From contig CM069870.1 in NCBI GenBank assembly GCA_036172665.1, forward strand, positions 26,448,001 through 26,512,000: DNA of 64,000 bases, in the 5' to 3' direction. Below, piece by piece: positions 35,129 to 45,088 of the stretch (position 1 is the first letter of the stretch; every line of letters begins with the position of its first letter). The translations under genes were made by a program, and so were the position numbers. The notes beneath the pieces were generated by a model. The model searched no databases, was not told the origin of the DNA, and saw nothing but the letters and a program-made list of their open reading frames with translations. Source of the DNA: Prosopocoilus inquinatus (Eukaryota > Arthropoda > Insecta > Coleoptera > Lucanidae).

Positions 35129-37671
35129 AGAACTTTACGTTTTCTTAACTGACTTGTGTTGCATTGCCTTAATGTCAGGTCACCATAAGATCATCTGACA
35201 ACTTTTAGTGGTCCATTTTATTTGTTGAGAAGTACATGGACTTGTTGAGCAGCTGAGTTCCAGAATAAGTTGTCCCATATGGGGTTAATTTGATTAATTC
35301 AGGAAAATCGCAAACAATGAAATTGTTATTTGCGTAACATATTTTTTTATTTATCTCTGTCACATTGCAAATTTGTTACAAAAATTATATCATCGTATCA
35401 CGTGGCTCTAACTGTTAGAATTATGTAGGACTGCAATAAACAAACTTCAGCAACGTGCTTATTATTTTAGCAATAACAGTCCTTGTATTCTTTGGTAAAT
35501 CTCTTTTTTTTGTAATAGTAAAAGAATAGAAAATACCGTAATCAATGTATTAAATCGATTGATACTAAATGAACGACAAAAGAGACGTAATTGCTCATAC
35601 GTTTGCGCACTTAAAATGGGAGCGGTAATTTATGTAAATTTTGTTGTCTGTCTTCCCACATATCTAACTGTACAGAGTAGGTCAATACCCTCGAAACATT
35701 TTTTGCATGTTGAAGCACTCTAGTGGCTGCTTGATGGCTGTATGATTTAATAACAACTATTGATGACAAATCTTAATACGACTGCTGTATTTATTTTTAA
35801 ATAAACAAACTTCTTAATATAATAATAATAATTCTGTTTTTGAAAGATAAGAAAACGATAATAATTAAAAACAAGGGAAGCGGGAATAAATAAACAGCGT
35901 GAATTAAAAAAAAAGAACACCATTAACATAAAGTATCGTTTTGTTAAGTTTTGTTGTGAGCGTATACATTTTTCAATCCCTGTTATCACTGAAGTCATCG
36001 AAAAACAATTTTCTCTGACAATAATTACAATTGAATTATATAACAAATATCAACGAAATTGGTAACGACGTTTAGCGCTCTGAAGTCCTAAAATCAAAGT
36101 TTACAACGTGTTTAGGATTTGCTTGCCAGTAGAAACCATTAGAAAAGATTTCACTGAAGTACACAGAACAGGCAGTTACACAATCAACCTCCTACGTCGT
36201 TAACTGCTCCAGTATTACGGGTAAGACGTTTATTTTCCTTTTTACGACGAATTATATAAAACGCTGGCTGAAGGTGTAGGTTAGAAATGGTAAAATAAAA
36301 TTGAATTGGCCACTAAGCTTGAAACCGGTCATCAACAATATACAAGTAGCCATTACAAGCCAATAATTGTTTTTGCATAAAGTTCAACTTATGACACCAT
36401 CGAATTTGAGGCTTAATGGAAAATCATTACAAACTTCGACGGCACGCATTATCGGGATACTAATGACCGCGTTTTGGAAGAGACAACAGAGACGAAAGTA
36501 AACTAAAGTTTCCTATATTATCACAAATTATTTAATTTTTCACACATTTATATTCCCATAATCTCCTTTTTATAAACGTAAACAGTAATATTTTTTTTTA
36601 ATTCACCTAGTGACATTATAGGAGGTTTACAGCAAATAAAATGAAAAGTTTAATTGAATTCGACTCTTATTCAATCAAAAATGTACAAAAATTCTTTTTC
36701 TGTTTTGCGAATGGCTTCGGCAATGTTGAGCTAATGATTTCTAAAGCTTGCAGTAGATAATATTTTTATTTACCGTATTTTAACCCCTTTGTAATAATTA
36801 CTTTATGAATGTATGACAGAAATTTGCCACAAAGAATTAATCTTTATTAAAGATATAATTAATTCAAAGAAACTATAAGATAATTTAAATAGCATAAGAA
36901 AACTCTACTGCTACAAGTCCATTAAATTATTTTGCAAATTCTGATAAAATTAATGAACGACCAACTTAATACAACACCACAATTATTTGTTTTAATTACT
37001 GGACATATTACGAAGAAATTTCAGAAAGGCACATATGCGTGTTGAGCAATTTAAATGTATAAATAAAGAAAAATCATTCCATTTGTCGTTGACGAATGGT
37101 CACGTCTAGTGTGATGTATTTATACAAACAAATGTGCTTCCGCTAAAATATTTTTGGCTTTTCAAACATTTCGCACATTAATCTGCAGTTTAGATTTTTT
37201 TAAACTTTCGAAGGGCTAAAATTCGACCAGTTATCAGAGTCGATAACTGAAAGATTCAGATTTTTTTAAACTTTTTCGTAAATAGAAAGGCCGCAGCTAA
37301 ACATTGTATGAAACCAGGCGGTAAAGAGATGAAACAACGTTTCAAATTTACCTGCATGCAGCTGAACTACTTAGGTTAATTAAATTTCTGATGCAAACTG
37401 TACGAAAGATATTAATTAATTAAAACAGAATAATTTTGATAAGGTTAACGAATTTACAATGTTTGTACGACGGTTAGAAATGCACTCACTGGTGCGGTTC
37501 CAAATTATTATAAGTAATAGTTTCTTATGATTTATTTTTTTACATATTTTTACCGGAACATAAAATTCATTCAACAAGGAAAAATAGGCTTTTGAGGTTG
37601 AACTACTAAAGTTATATGTTTTTAAATCACATGAAAGGATAAATATATTTAACAGATAGGCAATAAATATT
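35129..37671. other. Unassigned AT-rich stretch
   Basis: No gene recognised; a 99-codon minus-strand frame at 35747-36046 has no family resemblance. A small perfect hairpin lies at 37228-37249 between two direct copies of AGATTTTTTTAAACTTT. Confidence 0.45.
37228..37249. repeat. Perfect 8-bp-stem hairpin between direct repeats
   Basis: CAGTTATC and GATAACTG pair across a 6-base loop. Direct copies of AGATTTTTTTAAACTTT flank it at about 37194 and 37258. Function unknown; possibly remains of a small insertion. Confidence 0.5.
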
Positions 37672-37866
37672 TGCCCGGTTTCTGAAACGATAAATAACTA
37701 TATGTAAATATGTAATTATATTGACAGATAACTTTATGAAAAGTATAAACTGTATACTTTTCTACGTATACGCTTTATCCATGGATAAAGTTTTGAGAAA
37801 CGGTTTTTAGAAGTTATGGGGAGTTTATCTCTACATAAAGTTATGTATCGATTCAGAAACCGGGCA
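37672..37866. mobile_element. MITE with TGCCCGGTTTCTGAAACGATA termini
   Basis: The left end TGCCCGGTTTCTGAAACGAT and the right end read inward, TGCCCGGTTTCTGAATCGAT, match over about 35 bp (then AAATAACTATATG against ACATAACTTTATG). Total 195 bp, non-coding. Flanks show no clear target duplication, so superfamily is not assigned. GCCCGGTTTCTCC at about 10203 may be another terminus of the family. Confidence 0.8.
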
Positions 37867-39800
37867 TCATTAGTTATTTAATTTACCTGTGTATCTTAAA
37901 TTCTTTTGTTTCATTACTGTGATACCCTTTGCTGATCAAATGCAAGGGATAATAGGGGGGTATTTCATATATGTATCTACGTATTTCTTTCATTCCGTCT
38001 TATTATTTGTCAACTATTTCAATACTTCCTTGATTTATCTCATTTAACTGTTATTTTGTATATTGCGTAAGTTGTACGTTCTGTTTTTTCTGCTTTCTTG
38101 GTCGTTTCTCTTTCCACTTCTACTTTTATTGCCAATCTTCTGGAAATGTCCGTATCAATTGAGTTAATCGTTTTCTGTTTTTTTTTTTTTTTTGGATTTC
38201 TGCAGTGGTGCAAAAATTTTCCCCTTTTGTTTTTTTGATCTATTGCAACTTTTGTATGATAGCAATATGGCAATATGGTATTATAAACCCTTCAATTTGG
38301 TTGTTCTGTAAATGTTCTTCGTTTCAAAATCGTTTTTTAAAGCGGAACATTTTTACCTTCATCATCATTGATGTTTCCCATATAGGGAGATCGAAACATT
38401 TCGGCTCCTTTGCACAACTTATTCCCTCTATGTGTTTCTTTTAATGTTTTGTATTTACTACCTTTTGTGTGTCTTCCTACTAAAATTTAACATGCTAGTC
38501 TAGTCTGTATCAAAACTGATAAATGTAAAGGGCTGTTAAATTTATTGCTCTAATAATATACCAATTATAAAATGTATTTAAAATTTTAAAGCATCTCTAA
38601 ATTTAAACACCCAACTGATAAGTTATGGAATGCCTGCTTTTTAAACATTTATTAAAGAATGTTTTTAGTGTACTAGACCTCATGCTTATTAACGTTAGTT
38701 TCTTATGCTTTCAATACAAAAGTAAATAATTTAGAGTTAAATCAAATTGACTTCTTGCTAGATCCCATTTTCCATCGAAAGTAGTCTTGAGCACTTCACC
38801 TTCATTTAGGGTTTTACAAATACTTAAATATAAAATAATAAATGTCAGATAAAATTAACTACAAGTATGTCGAGGTAATCAGATGTATTCTTCATATAAG
38901 TAAAATCAATAATTAGTCCATGTAATCGTACGGTAAAAGAACATCGTATTCTTTAGGAAAAGAAATACAATTTACAACAAAATTTTATAACAGTAAATTT
39001 GAGAGCTTTATTTTTATTTTGTCTTTGCTGTACATGTGCAATGCCATACATAAATCAGTGTACGCGATATCAAAGCAGACTTTCGTTATATAAATATCTT
39101 ATAAATCAATTTTTGTGTGAGCACGAGTCGCGTATGAGTTTTCTTATCGTACAAGGTATAGAGTTTATAGGGTGATATTCAGGATCCTATTGAATGTGAA
39201 TGCATCCTCCGCTTTTGAAAGGACGTCTTCTACCTTCGTTGTAATTTAATCCTTCGACATTTTTTTTTGTGGTACGTTGATTGATTCTGGCGAATTTTTT
39301 GTGAAGGAGAGGGTCTCGGGTCTTTCTCTCCAGAGCAAATGTTGTGTAAGATTTTAAAACGCGCGGAAAGTAAAGTTCCCATTGTTGAAGTTCCCTCGCA
39401 GGGGCAGTTTTTAATTAATTGCAAACTTCTATAGGTTTAAGGTGTGTCTGGTCCTCTTAATTAATAAATTTGTACTTTGAATATCCAACGAATAGAATAT
39501 TTTATAATCGCGAAAATGTGTTTGTTCTTTTCAATGTTTTATATTTTTCATAAGAGTATAGTATTATCTACTCTTTTGAGTTCCAAAACAATCAGAATTA
39601 ATTAAAAAATGATAAAAACAGCGGGTTGAACATTTCGAAGGAAGGGAACTTTAATGTAAGGTATTTAAACAACCGAACAAACACAGGAAAATTAAAGTAT
39701 TTCACACATCAAAACAACTTGATTGATATTATAATGAACCCTGAACGTACTGTTTATTATTATTCTTACAATCTTAAGCTCTTTTGTAATGATATTTAAT
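37867..39800. other. Unassigned AT-rich stretch
   Basis: A poly(T) run lies at about 38179-38194. CCATATAGGGAGATCGAAAC and ATTTCGGCTCC at 38378-38408 look like the kind of sequence found in dispersed insect repeats, but I cannot name it. Short frames at 38040-38273 (minus) and 38205-38444 (plus) are not recognised. Confidence 0.4.
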
Positions 39801-39954
39801 TTAACCAATACCTGTTTATTATGAAGTCATGTTAATGCCGATTTTGAATATATTATGAGGTCTATAAAACACTAGTAGAATTATGAGCCTATAATTAAAC
39901 TGTTATATAAAATTGGCATTATTATGACTTCATAATAAACAGATGTTGGATAAA
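39801..39954. mobile_element. Short TIR element (MITE), 154 bp
   Basis: TTAACCAATACCTGTTTATT at the left and, read inward from the right, TTTATCCAACATCTGTTTAT are inverted repeats that continue with TATGAAGTCAT and TAATGCC over about 45 bp. No coding sequence. Confidence 0.75.
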
Positions 39955-41158
39955 ATTATGTATTACACTCGAGCAAGCTCTCGTGGCTAAACATTAGTGA
40001 CTAATTTGCCTTATAAAACAGTTGTATAATAAATAACTTTTAAACGTTGCGGTCGCTCTGACACAAAAGCACTTTGTGGACGAACAGTACTAACAATCCA
40101 GATTGCTTTCAAAAAATAAGAAACAAAGACTAACTAAAGTTAGTAAGGAACGACAATTGTTAGGATAATTTAACATTTGAGGACACTACCATAATTAATA
40201 CTATTCGTTCCTTTGGTCTAGGTCTAGGGCGTCCTACATTTCGCATTAAAGTTGTTAAGGCTGTGGAAGCTTTGTAAGCATTTTCATGAATTTTATTTAA
40301 TTTTATTTAAATGGGTCCTTATCATTGTGTCGTTTTTGTTACGCCCAATGTTTTTATTGGTTTGCTGTTGATACGTGTGACTTCAGTATTTAGCGTTAAA
40401 CGGCGAGACTTCTCTTCGGGTCAGAATAACCTTTTTTTAACCAGCCTGACAGGGTATAATTATTATTCCAGTAAGTTTGGTGTTTTTGCATATAAAACCA
40501 TCGTCGGATCGTCTGCACAGGAAATTAATGTAACACCTTGTCCTAAAGTGATTACAGCGTATCATTATGTTGGATAGTCAATTGTATCGAATCCTGTGGG
40601 ACTTCGCAGGTTAGTTGTTTTTGTATTTCCTTTTGAAAAGTAATGGCGCGTGCAGTGAGATACGATTATATTTTTTATGTCGTTTGTAATATCCTCTACC
40701 CCGCTTAAAGTATTTAACCTCAACCTTCTTGGTCTGAAGCTTTACTGGTTATCATTACTAGGCGGATAAAACAAGGCAGAGTCATCGTTATGAGCATGGG
40801 AAGAATACAAGCTAGGCGATCGCCTAGTAATGATAGCACGCAGTGATAATGAGACAAATAATTATTTTTACAATGCGCCCGCGGATTTTATGCGGTACAA
40901 TGAACCGTTTGCGTACTACTAATGCATCCTGCAGAAGCGCTTACTTACTCTACTTATTTGTTTGCCTGACATCTTGGAGTATCCATTTATTAGTTATCAT
41001 GTAATATCTCCTTATCCTCGAGTGCATTCTCGCTAATTTTATTTAATTCATGTCTCCAGCAATTTACCAACTCCTTTTAACCTTTTTTGTGTACCAGAGT
41101 TGCTCTTTTACCAACTACACCCCGGAGGCTTGTAGTAGGTCTTCGGTATATCTCTTTT
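39955..41158. other. Unassigned stretch
   Basis: No gene recognised. The 88-codon frame at 40311-40577 has no known domain. Contains the palindrome at 40812-40827. Confidence 0.4.
40812..40827. repeat. Perfect 16-bp palindrome
   Basis: CTAGGCGATCGCCTAG is fully self-complementary, followed by TAATGATAG. Its right side, CGCCTAGTAATGAT, is the reverse complement of ATCATTACTAGGCG about 60 bp upstream (40750-40763), so the palindrome is part of a larger small hairpin of about 80 bp. Confidence 0.7.
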
Positions 41159-41634
41159 TATAGTTTGGACCAAATAAGGTTGGGTATGACTCATCGCGCT
41201 TTAACCCTCGAATCAATCCCTAGAAACCCCACGTCTTCAGTAGCACCACATAGGTTAGTACAGATTTTTTTCTTTTTTAATACACAATAATGTTAGTGGG
41301 TATGTATGAAATCGAATACAATCGTTAGGCAAAACTTGTACAAAACTTGTACTGAATAATTATGAGAGGGAAAAGAATTCAGGCCACTTAGTACTCGACG
41401 CTTCTTACAATGAATGTACTATTTACTCCTGCAACCCTTTCCGTGGCCTCCGATGAGATACATCGAATTGTTATTGAGTGGAAGGGGAAGGAGTGCAATC
41501 GTGCAATGCGAGCGTTCCCACGTTGTGACTGATACAGTCCGAGTATTAAATTTTCGTACCGTTCGCGGAACAAGTAGCCCGAATTCGTTTCCCTGGTTAT
41601 GAGTCATACACAACCTTATTTGGTCCAAACTATA
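41159..41634. repeat. Inverted 36-bp arms bracketing hAT-type MITE copy 3
   Basis: TATAGTTTGGACCAAATAAG (from 41159) recurs inverted at 41599-41634 (ACACAACCTTATTTGGTCCA, then AACTATA). One or two mismatches separate the arms. TGTACCAGAGTTGC also occurs just outside the arms at about 41090 and 41643. The MITE at 41367 inserted beside the right arm; its right target duplication (GTTATGAG) overlaps that arm. The outer pair is likely the remains of an older TIR element. Confidence 0.7.
41367..41595 (-). mobile_element. hAT-type MITE copy 3
   Basis: 229 bp, inverted relative to copies 1 and 2. Ends AGGGAAAAGAATTCAGGCCA and, read inward from the right, CAGGGAAACGAATTCGGGCT. Flanks ATTATGAG (41359-41366) and GTTATGAG (41596-41603) form an 8-bp duplication with one mismatch. 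The interior shares GTTCGCGGAACAAG and GAAGGGGAAGGAGTGCAATC (reverse of the other copies). Four short frames here are non-coding shadows. Confidence 0.85.
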
Positions 41635-42403
41635 CCTTTTTTTGTACCAGAGTTGCGCTTTTCTAACTTTGGAAAGTTAGGCTCCTTCAAATTATTATTC
41701 AATTTTTAGGAAATCCTCCAGTTTGTCGATGCTACCACTTTCATCATCTCTGGGGGAACTTGGTCATACCCTAGTGACACTTTTGACTCATCTTATTGGT
41801 TATTCTAGCTAGTATTACTTCGCTGATAATTACTGTTCTTCGCTATTGTATTACCGGAATGTAGAAAAATTATATTTAGAGCAGCCCCTTCTCTCTTAGT
41901 GTCAATGGCGTTTTGTGTTTCTTAGTGACTACTTAATATCCTTTTCTCCAGATGTCTTAACAATATTGCTACATAACTCTTCACAATTTCTTACTTTATG
42001 TTTCACGTTTAAGATTGCCCTTTGATTGTTTTGTCTTTACGCCATGATTAGGTAAAATTTAATGATGAAAATAATTTATTATACCACAAGATTTTGAAAA
42101 TTTTAGATAAAGGGAGGCTTTGAAAGGCAAAACGTACGGGGCAAATTGACTCATATATAAATTTTTATTGTCAATGTCGGTCCTATTGAAAATCATTCAT
42201 TTCTAGCCAATATGAAAACAGTTTAATCTTCTATTTTAAAATACAAGGAATAAGAAAGCAATTTAAAAGAAATAGAAGTACGATTCAATCGTACTATTAA
42301 CGGAGACAGTTGATTTGAGTTAGCTCTACAAGGGATGCAGAAAGTAAATTCATACTGTAAGCAAAAAGAAAAATAAATGCTGATATTTAGTTGAATTTGT
42401 CTT
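41635..42403. other. Unassigned stretch, probably including decayed Tc1 sequence at its 3' end
   Basis: No gene recognised. The N-terminal and central part of the Tc1 transposase that ends at 42633 should lie here but cannot be read. Confidence 0.4.
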
Positions 42404-42633
42404 CAATAGGATAATACACCACGACGCATGCACAAAACAATTTTTAAGATCCAATGTGTGTAAGTAGAATGTCCAGCAATAAATTTAGATCTCGACCCCA
42501 TAGAAAATCTTTGGGGCATTGTCGCACGGAAGATTTATGACCACAGGATGTCGATAATCCAAATAAAGAATGTGACGAAGACGAAGAATATTACAGGCGC
42601 AAAAACAATTATTTCTGATAACTTGAATAAGTA
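42404..42633 (+). pseudogene. Tc1-like transposase fragment, C-terminal
   Basis: The plus frame reads Q-stop-DNTPRRMHKTIF, the QQDN box with the second catalytic Asp, then after one more stop CPAINLDLDPIENLWGIVAR, the WP..SPDLNPIENLWG box with the catalytic Glu. Only about 30 residues lie between that Asp and Glu where DD34E enzymes have 34, so about four residues are deleted. The frame ends at TAG 42631-42633. Dead remnant of a cut-and-paste transposase. Confidence 0.8.
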
Positions 42634-42691
42634 GTAATGGTAGTGCTACTAAGAGGCTGCTAAAAGTTACAAAAATTTTCGTAGTAATTTT

Positions 42692-42836
42692 TAGTTTTTA
42701 TACTTTAAACGGACACTGTTAAAATTGGAAATAACGTTAAATGTTTCACTATGGCTTGATAGTTTCGTCATACGATAGTGAAACGCTGAGTGTCTCACAC
42801 CCAATTTTAACAGCGTCCGTTTAAAGTTTAAAAACT
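42692..42836. repeat. Hairpin-forming inverted repeat
   Basis: CTTTAAACGGACACTGTTAA with AAATTGG on the left, and on the right (inverted) CTTTAAACGGACGCTGTTAA with AAATTGG. A second inner pair is GTTTCACTATGG and CGATAGTGAAAC. Arms of about 65 bp around a short centre, about 60 bp downstream of the Tc1 fragment; a relation to that element is possible but unproven. Confidence 0.8.
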
Positions 42837-43936
42837 ATTTATTTTCGACTTAAGAAAGTAAGAAAACGCTCAGGAAAAATTAAAAAGAAGCTGTGATTTT
42901 TTAATAGCAGTGTGCAAAGACAATTATGTAGTCAGTGTAAAGGAAATTTTTGAATGATATTTACAGAAATGTAACATGTTCAAATCCTTTTGACGTCTTG
43001 CCAGGATATTATCCAAGTGAATAATTCGATTGTCGTGCTGAGAAGTTATCGTATATCATATCTTTAAATAATTTTCACGCTTCATGCATAAAACGTCGCG
43101 TTCACGTCTCTTTATGACAAAACGGACACCAGTTGAATGCGACGACATCGATTTTTTTGCAGGGAAGTTTTGCCGCCGCCGTCGCCGACGGACGGAAATA
43201 TTCGTGCTCCGGATTCGGCAGCGTCACAAATTTACTCCGGGTTTCGTCTTCTTCATCCCGCGTAATAAACCGATCCGATAAAGGGTTGGTTATTTTAAAT
43301 ATTTACTATCTGAGCTCGAGTTAATTAAGAAATTTCGAAGTATCCGCGAGTCGAAATTACTCTTTAACTGCGTCGACGATGCCAGGGCTCGATCTCCGGC
43401 TTCATCGGATTTATTTGCGCAAATAAGACGAGCAAGTCGGTTAATGACAGTTTTTGAATTAAACGATGCAATCTGATGTTTTAATCAAATTAATTGTACC
43501 TAAGCGGATTGCAATTGGAAGCGAGGAGGGTGTGCGTTTGAAAAGATAAAACCGGAGGGATATACGTTTGTGCAAATATGCAATATTTCTTCGCAAACAT
43601 ATTTTACCTCACAAGAAAGCTAAATATTAGATTTTCTGTCAGATTTCCCCATATCTATGAATTCTTGCCTCACATTCACCATTTTCCTCAGAATCCGTCG
43701 CTGCATACGCAAGGATAAGGGTTCTTTTTCCACTCTCGGCAATTACTTCTACCTCGTCATCGATTTCAAGAATGGACTTTTTCATATTACTCCACCACGG
43801 GTTTACCAGTGGCGTAGGTGAACACGATTTCTATTTCAAGCTCTTTCAGATCCTTTTTTATATTTAAATATATTTTAATATGAATTATTAAGCAAAGAAC
43901 TAAGGATTCGATTAGAAACAGTTAATACTTATTATA
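42837..43936. other. Unassigned; less AT-rich island at about 43080-43460
   Basis: The island includes GTTTTGCCGCCGCCGTCGCC, GATTCGGCAGCGTCAC, CTGCGTCGACGATGCCAGGG and CGATCTCCGGCTTCATCGG. Two overlapping 63-65-codon frames (43084-43281, 43133-43324) start there, without recognised domains. A strong candidate for conserved non-coding or exonic DNA. Confidence 0.4.
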
Positions 43937-45088
43937 CAGGGTAGGGCAAAAGTATGGAACCGGCTTAATATTTCGAAAACTGTTTCACGTATGTATTTGA
44001 AATTTGGTGTGTGATTCAGAGTCAATAAGACCTACATCATCAATTTATTTCAATTGTCTATCGGCTCTTGTTTCTGAGATCCAGTGCCTACTTGATTTTT
44101 CTTAAATGACAACCTGCTGATATTATCCTCTATTTAATAGTTCGTTTAATTCTTTACACGACCACATAAAAATATGTATCTATTGCATAAGAAAATTTCT
44201 AGAAAATAATGTTTGAAAGAAAAAGTTAGAAAAAATGGTTTCCGCTGCTATATAGTATTTGTTTCCACGTTTTTAAGGCAATTTTTATTAAAATTTTCTT
44301 TAGTTGTATCTTAAAAACAGCCCATAATCTTGTGGTTTTACAGTTTTTTGTTAAAATTAGAATTTTTGTCGAATATCAAACAATAAACCATTTTCGTAAC
44401 TTTTTCACTCAAACGTTTTTTTCTCGAAAATATTCTTATGTAATTGATAATTATTTTTATGTGGTCATTTAGAGAATTAAACGAACTATTAAATAAAGGA
44501 AAAAAATCAGCAGGTTGTTATTTAAAAAAAATTAAGCAGGCGTTGCATCTCAGAAACAAGAACCGATAGACAATTGAAATAAATTAATGATTTAGGTCTT
44601 GTCTTATTGACTCTGAATCACACACCAAATTATAAATAGATACGTCAAACAGTTTTCGAAATATTAAGCCGGTTCCATACTTTTGTCCTTCCTCGTATTT
44701 GTTTTTATGTTTTTAAAGCAACTTTTAGTGAAGTTTGCTTTAATTCTATCTTAAGAACAACCCATAATCTTGTGGCCTTCTAGTTTTTTCATTAAAACTA
44801 ATATTTATGTCGAATATCAAACAATAAACCATTTTTCTTAACTTTTTCATCAAACGTTATTTTCATTTAGAGAATTAAACGAGCTATTACGTACAGGAAA
44901 AAAATCAGCAGGTTGTTATTTAAAAAAAATCAAGTTGGCGTTGGATCTCAGAAACAAGAACAGATAAACAATTGAAACAAATTGGTAATATAGGTTTTAT
45001 TGACTCTAAATCACATACCAAATTTCAAGTAGATGCGTCCAACAGTTTTCGAAATATTAAGCCGATTCCATAATTTTGCCCTTCCCTG
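43937..45088. mobile_element. 1.15-kb foldback element with tandemly duplicated right half
   Basis: Left arm from CAGGGTAGGGCAAAAGTATG (43937) is the inverse of both right ends: near 44695 (read inward: CGAGGAAGGACAAAAGTATG) and at 45088 (CAGGGAAGGGCAAAATTATG). Arms are about 300-370 bp and include AACCGGCTTAATATTTCG, GACTCTGAATCACA (inverse), CAATTGTCTATCGG and AACAACCTGCTGAT. The right half occurs twice in direct order: 44256-44695 and 44696-45088; the second lacks about 45 bp. TATTATA flanks both sides (43930-43936, 45089-45095), either a 7-bp duplication or TA in an AT-rich context. Non-coding. Confidence 0.9.

Noticed and set aside
41388..41628. Several 60-70-codon frames on both strands
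   Set aside because: They lie inside the hAT-type MITE copy 3; the MITE interior has no coding capacity in the other copies.
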